Of a stretch of DNA of 64,000 nucleotides, positions 35,729 through 45,462 are shown piece after piece. Below the pieces are notes generated by a model. That model did not search any database. It saw only the letters and a program-made list of their open reading frames with translations, and was not told where the DNA came from. How positions within the stretch are numbered: the first letter of the stretch is position 1; each line of letters begins with the position of its first letter. The position numbers were made by a program, and so were the translations under genes. The stretch lies in contig NC_072793.1 in assembly GCF_028583425.1 (NCBI RefSeq), positions 64,175,028 to 64,239,027 on the forward strand, read 5' to 3'. The DNA comes from Eublepharis macularius. Its lineage: Eukaryota > Chordata > Lepidosauria > Squamata > Eublepharidae.

Positions 35729-36688
35729 CACCAGAAACTACCCACACAACTCAATCTGGCCCACTGGCTGCCACCACTGGACAACTCAGCCTGGTGGTCA
35801 CATGCAACTGAGCCTGGATATTGCCAGCAGCCACTGTGCAACTCAGCTAGACTTTTCCAGGGAGACGGTGCCAGGGGAGGAAAGAAGGGAAAGCCGAAGA
35901 TGAGGGGGGGGCAGCTAAACATAGCTTGGCTGGTGGCTGAGAATGAGAAAAGGAAGCAGAAAGCAGAGAGAGGCTACAAGGGTTCCCAGGGAAGGGAGAG
36001 GGAAAGTGGCGGAAAAGATACGGGGGGAATGAGATGCCTCCTGTGAGTCCTTGCAGTTCCCTCGCTTGTGAATATCTCATTAGAAGTCCGTCTATATTCA
36101 ATGCTAAGTTAAGAATGAGGGATTAAAGGGCAGTTTGAGTGACAAAAAGGAGGAAACACAAAATGCAAGTGGAACCTGCTTCTTCAGCCAAAGAACAAAG
36201 GGAATCTTGGGAGGAGGAACAAGGGTGACAGGCATTTTTCCTTCCTGTAGTTCCTCATGGGTGCTCCACTTGTTAATACATTAAACAGTAAAACAGCTGG
36301 CTTTCATTATGATCATGAATACAGCACAATGGGGCCTTCACAGGGGTTTCTGCATACTCAGGGGGCTTCTGAGGGACATTGGAACAATTATGCCCAGAGG
36401 AAGGGGAAAAAACATAACTGGCCTGCTGAGGGTTGACGCTCCAGGAGGTAAAGAATGTTGAAAGCAACTTAATTGGATCAAAAAAGGGGCGGTGAAATAA
36501 GTCTGCTCAAACCTCTGACAATGCAAGGAATCTGATGAAGAGAAATTTTCACAAGGTGGACTTCCAAATTGTTTCCCTCTCTTTGAGTCTTCACAAGTCC
36601 CCAGTTAATCATTTCTACTGTTGAAATATGCATATCCATCACCAGATGAACCAGGCAGCTGCTGAAGCTGTGCCCCATTGATGGTTGA
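35729..36688. other. Intergenic DNA without recognised features
   Basis: The left part is purine-rich on the plus strand (about 35870-36030). No gene or repeat family was recognised. Confidence 0.4.
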
Positions 36689-36689
36689 A

Positions 36690-36800
36690 TGTGCCATCAA
36701 GTCACAGGTGCCTTAACAAGACCCCATAGGGTTTTCAAGGCAAGAGACCTTTAGAGGTGGTTCACCATTGCCTACCTCTGCTTAGCGCCCCTGGTACTTT
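36690..36800 (-). mobile_element. 5S-rRNA-derived SINE, tail part (split by L2)
   Basis: On the minus strand the order is 'gtaccaggggcgctaagcag', 'aggcaatggtgaaccacctc', then 'gccttgaaaaccctatgggg' and a Bov-B-type end. This is the 3' portion of a 5S-SINE. Its 5S head lies 1.7 kb away at 38513-38650 on the same strand, with an L2 in between. Confidence 0.7.
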
Positions 36801-36804
36801 TTAA

Positions 36805-36805
<1 letters not shown>

Positions 36806-36834
<29 letters not shown>
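36806..36834. repeat. (TTG)n tract, L2 tail
   Basis: About nine TTG units, read as (CAA)n on the L2 sense strand at its 3' end. Confidence 0.9.
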
Positions 36835-36835
<1 letters not shown>

Positions 36836-37981
36836 CTATTATATTTGTAGTCTGCCTTTCTCACTGAGACTCAAGGCAGATTACATAATGTGAGATTAGT
36901 ACAATCAGCAGCAAGGACATTTCCATACAGTATCAAGGACATTTCCATAAGCAATGTCATAGGCTAAATAAATACAAGTTTACAAAGACATAGCATTAGC
37001 AAGGATCCAATACGAAGCTGAAGAATTGCTGAAACAGAACATAATTCTAGGACTGACATTAGACAACGTGAAGCACAGGTAATATATAGAAGTACATATT
37101 TAAAGCAACAGATAATATGTAATGCGACATAGTGGTGAAGTCTATGGTCCCTAACTCATTAGCAAAGCATCTGAGACCCTCTCCCTAGAATGAGGGTAAT
37201 TTGAGTAAAAAGCCTTTTTGAATAATTCAGTTTTGCATTGTTTGCAGAAAGCCAGGAGAATGGGGGCTCTCTTGACCTCAAGTAGGCTGTTCCAGAGGGT
37301 AGGGGTCATGACAGAGAAAGCCCGTGTACGGGCTGCTGTTGATTTCACCCATGAGCAGGCTGGCACCTGCAAGAGCCCCTGTTCAGATGAGTGAAGCTGC
37401 CAGGGAGGGACATAGGGAGAGAGGCAGTCCTGTAGGTATGCCGGGCCAAGGCCATGAAGAGCTTTGTACGTAATAACCAATACCTTGAATTGAGCATGGT
37501 AACTGATAGGTAGACAATGGAGTGACTGTAGGATGGGAGTGATGTTCATGCTTCTGCTTGCTCCTGCTAACAGTCGAGCTGCAGCATTTTTCACCAATTG
37601 CAGCCTCCTAGTTAACATAGCTGGGAGACCAATGTATAGTGCATTATAATAGTTAAATTTTGATGTTACCATAGCATGGATCCAGGTGGCCAGGTCGGCC
37701 AAGTTGAGCTAATAAGCCATATCCCAGGCTAGAGTGAAATTGTAGAAAGCATTTTTTGTTGCTGCCTTAACTTGTTTTTCTAGTAGTAGTGCTGGATCCA
37801 GTATAATCCCTAGCCTCTTAACCGAGTCTGCAAGGGTCAGATGAATTCCATTGAAAGTGGGGAGTACAATGTCTTTCAAGATCTCTGCCTTCCCAACAAG
37901 CATCACTTCAGTCTTGTCTGGGTTCAATTTCAATTTGTTATTTTTCAGCCATTTCACCATGGCTGTCAGGCAGCGATCTAA

Positions 37982-38134
37982 GGGCCAAGCTACAAGTGAT
38001 GAATGACACTTGCCTGGCAAGTGAACAGATTCACGTGTATTCCTCCCTGTTCACTTGCCATTCACTTGTGCTCCACTTCAAGTGAGTCTGTTCACTTGCC
38101 AGGCAAGTGTCATTCGTCACTTGTAGCTTGGCCG
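37982..38134. mobile_element. PIF/Harbinger-like MITE inside the L2
   Basis: It starts GGGCCAAGCTACAAGTGATG and ends with the near reverse complement (…CACTTGTAGCTTGGCCG). It is flanked by TAA on both sides (37979-37981 and 38135-38137), a TNA-type 3-bp duplication. It belongs to the same family as 2335-2442 but is longer. It splits the L2 reverse transcriptase frame between the YADD box and the following segment. Confidence 0.8.
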
Positions 38135-38497
38135 TAAGATTTCTACGGCATCCTGTAGGGACCTGGATAGCGAGATATAGAGTTGGGTGTCATCTGCATA
38201 TTGATAACACCCAACTCCATAGCTGCAAATGAGTTCTCCTAAAGGTTTTACATAGAGGTTGAATAACATGGGAGATAAGATTGCACCCTGTGGAACCCCA
38301 AAGATAGTTCCCATTCCGGAGATAGCTGATCTCCAACTGCAACCCTCTTTGACTTTGTTCCATCAGAAATGATTTAAACTAGTCCAGGTCACATCCTTTG
38401 ATGCCCACTTCTGTTTCTGAATGCCTCAACAGAATGGCATGGTCTACTGTGTTAAAGGCTGCAGATAGATCCAGGAGGAGCAATAAGGAGGCATGGC

Positions 38498-38605
38498 CTT
38501 TGTCTATATTTGGTGGTCTCCCATCCAAGCATTAACCAGCATCAACCTGGTCTTTGTCTATATTTGGTGGTCTCCCATCCAAGTATTAACCAGCACCAAC
38601 CCTTA
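38498..38605. repeat. 54-bp tandem duplication at the L2/5S junction
   Basis: The plus-strand segment beginning 'ctttgtctatatttggtgg' occurs at 38498 and again at 38552. Each copy spans the last L2 bases and about 45 bases of 5S-like sequence. The two copies differ at a few bases ('aagcattaaccagcatc' and 'aagtattaaccagcacc'). Confidence 0.85.
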
Positions 38606-38650
38606 GTTTTCAAGATCTGACAAGTTCAGACTAGCCTTGGGGGAGGGTAA
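38513..38650 (-). mobile_element. 5S-rRNA-derived SINE, head part (split by L2)
   Basis: The plus strand reads 'ggtctcccatccaagtatta', 'accagcaccaacccttagtt', 'ttcaagatctgacaagttca', which is antisense to 5S rRNA (GAUCU...GAAGCUAAG...GGUUAGUA-CUUGGAUGGGAGACC). It is the strongest 5S match in the window. The 5S words extend far enough to include the internal promoter region. Confidence 0.8.
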
Positions 38651-40561
38651 TTAAAAATAATGAAGCCTATGGTTTCTTTCTCAAAATGGATGGAACGAAA
38701 AGGTCCAGATGAACATAACCTTGTTGTGGTATAAGGTGGCAATATTGGGTATCATTGGGCAATTCTTCTCCATGTTTCTTCCTCACCCCTCATGCCCATT
38801 AAGCAGCAGTCCTGGAATAATCACATATAATATATTTTGCATGACATTGCATGTTTTATTTGGTCGCACCACTTCATGTTTTAATATTGTTGGTTCTTTT
38901 GAAAGCATTTATGACAGCAAATACAAATAAATATGAATTTACAATTAGATGTTTAAATTTTTTGATGCAAATCTAAATGAATGCTACCATACCATCACAT
39001 GCAAAGATGGCTACACTTTTGGCTGCTGATCCTGATTGCCAGAAGTCTACAATACAGCACCATCTCTGGTTGTTTCTTTCCCATTTTTGACAGCTCGCTT
39101 TGCCTGTCAGCAGCCAGTATATAGCTATATGTATATATGTAGTTCACTACAGGTTGGGATGACTGAGAAACATCTGTAAAGCTTATGTAAACCTCTCAAC
39201 AGGTTTTAAATTCTAGCAGTTTATACACTGTGAGCCCTGTGATATTAATAAAACACTGCAGTGCATTTCCCCACTGAAAGAACCTCTGTGATTTAGTACT
39301 GATTTATCCCTTGTGAGTAATAAAATGAAAGCCGTTAAAACCCCATTGTTGTTATTTAAGTGACTTTAGAGCTGGGGAACTGTGTCGGATTGATGAAACC
39401 CTGGAAATCATTTAGCCACAGATTTAGACTAAACTTCTAAGTTATATTTCCCTGTTAACATGCCTCACAGCACAAGTGGAGGAAATCAAAAATGGTTGCT
39501 TAAACAACAATAACACATTCAGCAGCTCCTTGGAAACTATCTGTTCTTCTCACAACACAGTTCCAACAAGAACACGTCACAATGCTGTTGCATGACATAC
39601 AGGAATATTTTATGATTTCAGCTATAAGATGTCAAGATTTACGTTAGAACAACACATGCAATATCATGCTTGAGCAATGGCTAAACTACACTGAATGGGT
39701 TATAGTTCCTCTTGCATGCTGGTTGAGAAATGAGGCTTACTGTTCTCTAGGTAAAGATAGCAAAATATTTTAGATGTGTTAGTGATCGTTTGATCTACCA
39801 TCAATAGTTGCAAATTCACACTATTTTTTTTCCCTATCTTTGAGTGAAAACAAAATTCTGCAGGTTTTGGAGCAACCCAGGTTGATTGAAGGAAAAGGCA
39901 GCTGTGGAGAGCACTGACTAGATACGGCCCATGGCCTTGTAGGACACTTCCTCCCCCTTCCTATTCCACTTTGAAATTTCCAGAGTAGTTTTGCAACAAA
40001 AAATAAAGTGGCTGGCCCCAGGCCAATCACAGAAGCAGCAAAACTGTTATCCACAGATCATGTGAAGTTCTTTACATATTCCCCAGGTATGCATGAAATA
40101 ATGTGACTTTATATATTAATCAAAAGAAAAAGTAGTGACCAACTTTTTTAAAAAAAAAACAGCCCAAGGAGGACTAAATATTCTTCAGGAACACAGAATG
40201 TTGAGAGCTGCCAAATGTCACTTAAAGAAAAAGAGGGGAGGGGAAATTAGCTAAGCACCTGAGGGGGAAGTTTTGGTTTGAGAATGAATTTCCAAATTTT
40301 TTTCTTCCCCACCCACAATTGCTCACAGACAATTCTACATGTTTCTCACCTAACTGAATCTACTGTAACTGCTTTCCTAATGCTATACTCACCAAGTTAG
40401 TGCTACATCCTCCTGACATGACTGCAATATCAAGAGCTGCCTGGCCTTGCACTAGACTGGAGAATCAGCAGAGGGAAGGAGAGTGCTTCTCTTGTCTGCA
40501 CCTCTGTTTTTCCTGCCTGAAAGAACTATACTGTAATGGTTCCTTGTCTCTGAAAGACTGG
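38651..40561. other. Intergenic DNA without recognised features
   Basis: This is AT-rich DNA with no gene or repeat family recognised. Confidence 0.45.
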
Positions 40562-40945
40562 GAAGGTGGGATGCCAGGTCCCCCTAACCTCCCAACAGGA
40601 AGGTGGGGGACCCAGTGCCTACCTTTTTGGTGTCCCCGGATGCTCCTCGCTTCTCCGGGAAGTGACGTTATTGCTGAGGTGTGGAAGCATGCATTCTCTT
40701 CTCAGTGGGCTGATCTGGGCCCCAAACAGGCCCAAGTCAGCCCATTTGGAGACAAAGTCAGCCTGCTAAGAAACTCAAGAGCACTTTCAGGGGTGGTGTG
40801 ATTATGCCACAGGGGGTGATATCACCATGCCACCCTGTGAGCATGCCTGGGCTGGCATTCCCCCACCTTTCCTCTTCCACCAGCAAGGTGAGTAGAGGTG
40901 GGTGTCCCCTGCCCCTAGCGGGGCAATGACATCCCTAGATCCATG
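40562..40945. mobile_element. GC-rich GGGATGCCA-type interspersed repeat
   Basis: It begins near GGTGGGATGCCAGGTCCCCC and ends near 'gggcaatgacatccctag', a loose inverted pair. The interior 'ctgatctgggccccaaacag' echoes the repeat at 16990-17412. The two are probably diverged members of one family. No target duplication was identified. Confidence 0.45.
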
Positions 40946-41594
40946 CCAGCAGTCTGAAGAATCATCAGGACTACTAGGTAATAGTGCTCAGCAAGAACAC
41001 CAAGGGAAGTCCAGCCTGGACCCAACTGGATGAAAAAGCTGCTGGCAATCATCTCTGTTCTGCATGTCTCTAACTGACCTTCTTTCTCTACCAGTTTTTG
41101 CCACTTTCCTCCAGTCCTGTGTCTTGTTCTTCGGAGTATAAGCCTGAGGGCTCTGCCTCATTTTCATTTGCATCCAGTGCTTTGTGTGTGGCACCCAGCA
41201 GAAAAAAAACAAAAATAATTATGATATTAATATTCTTAAGATACATTTTTCTCAGACACTTTCATTTCATTTTCATCCTGTCAAAGTGACACAGATAGGT
41301 ATTCATTTGAGAGATGCCATGAACCAAAATAAAGTACTCAGTAAAATGCCAGAGACCTTTTTAAAGTGGTGGTTCCAAGAGATTAATTAGCAAAAATGAA
41401 ATGAAATAAAAATGGTAGAGATAATTCATTTTAATTAAATTATTCTGAAACACAATCCATCTCCTGGAAGCAAGGAAGGCAAGAATGTAAGTACACACAA
41501 GTCACACGTTGTTTAAAAAACAAAACTCCGTATCATAGAGTTCCCTCTTATTACATGGCTTTATTTGTAGTACAGAACCTAGAATGGCTCAAGA
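40946..41594. other. Intergenic DNA left of the Penelope-like element
   Basis: No recognised features until the target duplication at 41595. Confidence 0.45.
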
Positions 41595-41606
41595 AATAGC
41601 AATCTT
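41595..41606. repeat. Target-site duplication, left copy (Penelope-like element)
   Basis: The 12-mer aatagcaatctt occurs here and at 45498-45509, immediately outside the composite element. It defines the pre-insertion site. Confidence 0.85.
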
Positions 41607-41796
41607 GATGTATTGTCGAAGGCTTTCACGGCCGGAGAACGATGGTTGTTGGGGGTTTTCCGGGCTGTATTGCCGTGGTCTTGGCATTGTAGTTCCTGAC
41701 GTTTCGCCAGCAGCTGTGGCTGGCATCTTCAGAGGTGTAGCACCAAAAGACAGAGATCTCTCAGTGTCACAGTGTGGAAAAGATGTAGGTCATTTG
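41607..41796 (-). repeat. Penelope terminal repeat, downstream copy
   Basis: This 190-bp segment is repeated in direct orientation at 44276-44465 with no difference seen. On the element's strand it follows the ORF's stop codon, so it acts as the 3' terminal copy. It contains a hammerhead motif. Confidence 0.9.
41676..41745 (-). ncRNA. Hammerhead ribozyme motif, downstream terminal copy
   Basis: On the minus strand: CTGAAGA at 41732-41726, a 6-bp stem II GCCAGC/GCTGGC, GAAA, and a GTC cleavage site whose C is at 41698. The order is that of a type I hammerhead. Sequence is the same as in the other two copies. Confidence 0.75.
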
Positions 41797-41803
41797 TATC
41801 TAC

Positions 41804-44395
41804 TCAGGAGGGGTGGGGTTGAGCTGAGTCATTCTGTAAGAGTTTCCCAGGGTGTGGAATGCTAATGGCGGGAGGCTTCACTGTCTCCTGAGGAGGTTCT
41901 TTTGCATATGGATTGGTGCTTGATGTGCTAATCTTCTCTGCAGGGCTATTGTCGGGTGTGGAGTGTTTTGTTGGCCTGGTGTTTTTCAGAACCGGAGCCC
42001 ATGCTCTGTTCATTCTTAAGGTTTCTTCTTTCCTGTTGAAGTTTTGCTTATGCTTGTGAATTTCAATGGCTTCCCTGTGCAGTCTGACAAAGTAGTTGGA
42101 AGTGTTGTCCAGTATTTTGGTGTCCTGGAATAAGATACTGTGCCCTGTTTGAGTTAGGCTATGTTCAGCCACAGCTGATTTTTCAGGCTGTCCAAGTCTG
42201 CAGTGTCTTTCATGTTCTTTTATTCTTGTCTGGATGCTACGCTTTGTGGTCCCGATGTAAACTTGTCCACAGCTGCAGGGTATACGGTATACTCCTGCAG
42301 AGGTGAGGGGATCTCTGCTGTCTTTTGCTGATCGTAGCATCTGTTGTATTTTTCGGGTGGGTCTGAATACTGCTTGAAGGTTATGCTTTTCCATAAGCTT
42401 TCCCATCTGATCAGTAATTCCTTTGATATATGGCAAAAACACTTTTCCTGTAGGTGACTGTTTTTCCTTGGTTGTTTGATTCATCCTGGGTTTGATTGCT
42501 CTTCGGATTTCATTTCTGGAGTAGCCATTTGCCTGAAGTGCGTGGTTTAGATGATTAATTTCCTCATTGAGAAAGTGCGGCTCACATATCCGTCTTGCAC
42601 GATCCACTAATGTTTTCATTATGCCTCTTTTCTGTCGGGGGTGGTGATTGGAGTTTTTGTGTAAGTACCGATCAGTGTGAGTTGGTTTCCTGTAGACCTT
42701 GTGACCTAACTGAAAGTTTGCTTTGCGGATGACCAAGGTATCCAGGAATGAGAGTTTTCCCTCACTTTCTTTCTCCATTGTGAATTGTATGTTCAGGTGG
42801 ATGTTGTTGAGATGATTCAAAAACTCCCTCAATTCTTCCTCCCCATGGCTCCAAATGATGAATGTATCATCCACAAACCGGAACCATACACTGGGTTTGT
42901 GGGGTGCTGATTCTAGAGCTGTTTTTTCAAAATGTTCCATGTAGAAGTTTGCTATAACTGGGCTGAGTGGGCTCCCCATGGCCACCCCATCCATCTGTTC
43001 ATAGAATTCGTTGTCCCATTGGAAGTAACTGGTTGTCAGACAATGATGGAATAAGGCTGTTACATCCTCTGGGAAAATCTGATTAATCAGTGCAATAGTG
43101 TCTTTTACTGGAACCTTGGTAAACAGGGATACAACATCAAAACTGACAAGTATGTCTTGTGGATTGAGTTTCAGAGAACTGATTTTGTTGATGAAATCTG
43201 CTGAATCTTTGATGTAAGACGAGGTTTTCCCGATGTGGTCCTGCAGGAGATCTGCCAGATGTCTAGCTAATTCATATGTCGGTGAACCAATGGCACTCAC
43301 AATGGGTCGGAGTGGGACTGAATCTTTATGTATTTTGGGGAGTCCATATAGTCTAGGTGGCTGTGCTTCAGTCTTGCATAGTTTTCTGTGCGTGTCGGGA
43401 TGTAGTGAGGAATTCTTGATCAGCGCATTTGTTAGCCTGGTGATTTTGCAAGTGGGATCTCGTTTTAGTTTTTTGTAGGTGGAGGGGTCCAGGAGTTCCT
43501 TAATCTTCTTTTTGTATTCCTCCGTTTTCATGATCACTGTAGCATTGCCTTTATCAGCTGGTAGAATGATGATGTCTGGATCTGCATTGAGGGTCTTGAT
43601 GGCATTTCTCTCCTTGCGTGTTATATTGCTGGTGGGAAGCTTTGCCTTTGGTAGAATCCTGGCTGTCTCTCCTCTTATTTCCTCAGCTTCCTCTTCAGGT
43701 AGATGACGGATGGCAGCTTCTACATTTGCAATGATGTCTTCCACAGGAATTCTGGTGGGGGTGACTGCAAAGTTTCCTCCCTTTGCCAAGATGGAGGTTT
43801 CTTCTGGTGAGAGTTGACGGTCTGTCAGATTGATGACAATGCGTGCATTGTCGAGCATTGGGCTTGTCTTTCTTTTTTCCTGTAGTTTGTTAAACTTCTG
43901 CTTCTGTCTGGATGTGTGGTTGGTAAACACTTGTTCCATCTTCCTGTAGGTAAGATTATCGACCTTGTCCCAATCCTGACTTCTCATTTTATGGCTGGTG
44001 TTGATATGCAAGCAAAATAGCTCCTTGTCTGTGGCAGCAAGTTCTCTGCGGGTAGTGTGGATTCTCTCACGTAAGAGGGCCTGTTCTAGACGGTCATAAA
44101 TGCGGTTCGCCTGTGTGGTTTTGAAGATTCTTTTAGTTGTGAGAAAAGATGGAATGGTTCTTGTGTCCCTGCAGCGTAGAAGAAAGGTCAAAGAACAGAG
44201 TAGATGTGCTTTCTTGTTCCGAAGTGTTTCCAATCTTCGGGTCTGTTGGAATGTTTCCTCCCCGTAGAGGTGTTCGATGTATTGTCGAAGGCTTTCACGG
44301 CCGGAGAACGATGGTTGTTGGGGGTTTTCCGGGCTGTATTGCCGTGGTCTTGGCATTGTAGTTCCTGACGTTTCGCCAGCAGCTGTGGCTGGCAT
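41804..44395 (-). CDS. Penelope-like reverse transcriptase with GIY-YIG endonuclease
   Basis: An uninterrupted 863-codon frame. Residues 1-260 are an N-terminal region rich in charged helices. The reverse transcriptase follows: LPADKGNATVIM (about 278-289), RPIVSAIGSP (363-372), motif A VSFDVVSLFT (417-426), motif B GVAMGSPLSP (470-479), the catalytic FVDD (507-510) and LSFLDTLV (548-555). The C-terminal GIY-YIG nuclease has GVY (701-703), YIG (713-715), Arg724, a Cys/His cluster (PCSC at 706-709, HSLTQTGH at 745-752), catalytic Glu in REAIEI (774-779) and Asn in NFN (785-787). This RT plus GIY-YIG arrangement defines endonuclease-bearing Penelope-like elements. All key residues are present, so the protein may be active. 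The first ATG lies on the ribozyme core; Met14 is an in-frame alternative. The tail (800-863) is S/T/P-rich. Confidence 0.95.
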   Translation of the reverse strand: MPATAAGETSGTTMPRPRQYSPENPQQPSFSGRESLRQYIEHLYGEETFQQTRRLETLRNKKAHLLCSLTFLLRCRDTRTIPSFLTTKRIFKTTQANRIYDRLEQALLRERIHTTRRELAATDKELFCLHINTSHKMRSQDWDKVDNLTYRKMEQVFTNHTSRQKQKFNKLQEKRKTSPMLDNARIVINLTDRQLSPEETSILAKGGNFAVTPTRIPVEDIIANVEAAIRHLPEEEAEEIRGETARILPKAKLPTSNITRKERNAIKTLNADPDIIILPADKGNATVIMKTEEYKKKIKELLDPSTYKKLKRDPTCKITRLTNALIKNSSLHPDTHRKLCKTEAQPPRLYGLPKIHKDSVPLRPIVSAIGSPTYELARHLADLLQDHIGKTSSYIKDSADFINKISSLKLNPQDILVSFDVVSLFTKVPVKDTIALINQIFPEDVTALFHHCLTTSYFQWDNEFYEQMDGVAMGSPLSPVIANFYMEHFEKTALESAPHKPSVWFRFVDDTFIIWSHGEEELREFLNHLNNIHLNIQFTMEKESEGKLSFLDTLVIRKANFQLGHKVYRKPTHTDRYLHKNSNHHPRQKRGIMKTLVDRARRICEPHFLNEEINHLNHALQANGYSRNEIRRAIKPRMNQTTKEKQSPTGKVFLPYIKGITDQMGKLMEKHNLQAVFRPTRKIQQMLRSAKDSRDPLTSAGVYRIPCSCGQVYIGTTKRSIQTRIKEHERHCRLGQPEKSAVAEHSLTQTGHSILFQDTKILDNTSNYFVRLHREAIEIHKHKQNFNRKEETLRMNRAWAPVLKNTRPTKHSTPDNSPAEKISTSSTNPYAKEPPQETVKPPAISIPHPGKLLQNDSAQPHPS

Positions 44396-44465
44396 CTTCA
44401 GAGGTGTAGCACCAAAAGACAGAGATCTCTCAGTGTCACAGTGTGGAAAAGATGTAGGTCATTTG
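44276..44465 (-). repeat. Penelope terminal repeat, upstream copy
   Basis: It is the direct repeat of 41607-41796 and lies upstream of the long ORF on the element's strand. It overlaps the first 40 codons, since the ORF begins inside it at 44395. By analogy to other Penelope-like elements this terminal sequence would house the promoter. Confidence 0.9.
44345..44414 (-). ncRNA. Hammerhead ribozyme motif overlapping the ORF start
   Basis: On the minus strand: CTGAAGA at 44401-44395, stem II GCCAGC/GCTGGC, GAAA, then ACGTC with the predicted cut after the C at 44367. Helix I is formed by CCT/AGG next to the core and TGGT/ACCA outside, with internal loops that may carry tertiary contacts. The ORF's ATG shares the final A of CTGAAGA. 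The cut falls within codon 10. Confidence 0.75.
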
Positions 44466-45334
44466 ATCGGTACTTACACAAAAACTCCAATCACCACCCC
44501 CGACAGAAAAGAGGCATAATGAAAACATTAGTGGATCGTGCAAGACGGATATGTGAGCCGCGCTTTCTCAATGAGGAAATTAATCATCTAAACCACGCAC
44601 TTCAGGCAAATGGCTACTCCAGAAATGAAATCCGAAGAGCAATCAAACCCAGGATGAATCAAACAACCAAGGAAAAACAGTCACCTACAGGAAAAGTGTT
44701 TTTGCCATATATCAAAGGAATTACTGATCAGATGGGAAAGCTTATGGAAAAGCATAACCTTCAAGCAGTATTCAGACCCACCCGAAAAATACAACAGATG
44801 CTACGATCAGCAAAAGACAGCAGAGATCCCCTCACCTCTGCAGGAGTATACCGTATACCCTGCAGCTGTGGACAAGTTTACATCGGGACCACAAAGCGTA
44901 GCATCCAGACAAGAATAAAAGAACATGAAAGACACTGCAGACTTGGACAGCCTGAAAAATCAGCTGTGGCTGAACATAGCCTAACTCAAACAGGGCACAG
45001 TATCTTATTCCAGGACACCAAAATACTGGACAACACTTCCAACTACTTTGTCAGACTGCACAGGGAAGCCATTGAAATTCACAAGCATAAGCAAAACTTC
45101 AACAGGAAAGAAGAAACCTTAAGAATGAACAGAGCATGGGCTCCGGTTCTGAAAAACACCAGGCCAACAAAACACTCCACACCCGACAATAGCCCTGCAG
45201 AGAAGATTAGCACATCAAGCACCAATCCATATGCAAAAGAACCTCCTCAGGAGACAGTGAAGCCTCCCGCCATTAGCATTCCACACCCTGGGAAACTCTT
45301 ACAGAATGACTCAGCTCAACCCCACCCCTCCTGA
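44466..45334 (+). pseudogene. Inverted partial copy of the Penelope ORF
   Basis: From 44466 the plus strand encodes DRYLHKNSNHHP onward, identical to residues 576-863 of the long ORF except Arg for His at residue 607. It therefore carries the end of the RT thumb region and the complete GIY-YIG domain through the same stop. The 15 or so codons before the junction, from an ATG at 44441, come from antisense terminal-repeat sequence and are not protein-derived. It lacks the RT catalytic core. A GIY-YIG-only peptide is possible but unproven. Confidence 0.85.
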
Positions 45335-45392
45335 GTAGATACAAATGACCTACATCTTTTCCACACTGTGACACTGAGAGATCTCTGTCTTT

Positions 45393-45462
45393 TGGTGCTA
45401 CACCTCTGAAGATGCCAGCCACAGCTGCTGGCGAAACGTCAGGAACTACAATGCCAAGACCA
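45393..45462 (+). ncRNA. Hammerhead ribozyme motif, inverted copy
   Basis: On the plus strand: TGGT (45393-45396), CCT next to CTGAAGA (45406-45412), stem II GCCAGC (45414-45419) with GCTGGC (45427-45432), GAAA (45433-45436), GTC ending at 45440, then AGG and ACCA (45459-45462) to close helix I. The order fits a type I hammerhead. Confidence 0.75.

Larger units (their letters stand above)
36804..38512 (-). mobile_element. L2-type LINE, 5'-truncated, nested in a 5S-SINE
   Basis: The minus strand gives, from right to left, motif A wording near 38490-38420, GVPQGAILSPMLFNLYVKPLGEL and YADDTQLYIS (38314-38117), then VKWLKNNKLKLNPDKTEVMLVG (38020-37709), then ADLATWIHAMVTS and the C-terminal LHCLPISYHAQFKVLVITYKALHGLGPAYL region (37702-37151). 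This is the RT-to-3'-end part of a CR1/L2-group non-LTR retrotransposon. The 3' UTR runs to a (CAA)n tail (36806-36834 as TTG units on the plus strand), typical of L2. The frames are nearly intact, so the copy is fairly young, but a Harbinger MITE interrupts it and the upstream endonuclease is missing. An RNase H domain is not expected in L2. Confidence 0.85.

Noticed and set aside
38498..38650. A 5S/L2 chimeric retroelement family
   Set aside because: The matching SINE tail on the far side of the L2 (36690-36800) makes nested insertion the simpler explanation.
43233..43706. Plus-strand ORFs inside the Penelope-like element
   Set aside because: They are antisense to the intact reverse transcriptase frame and have no independent support.
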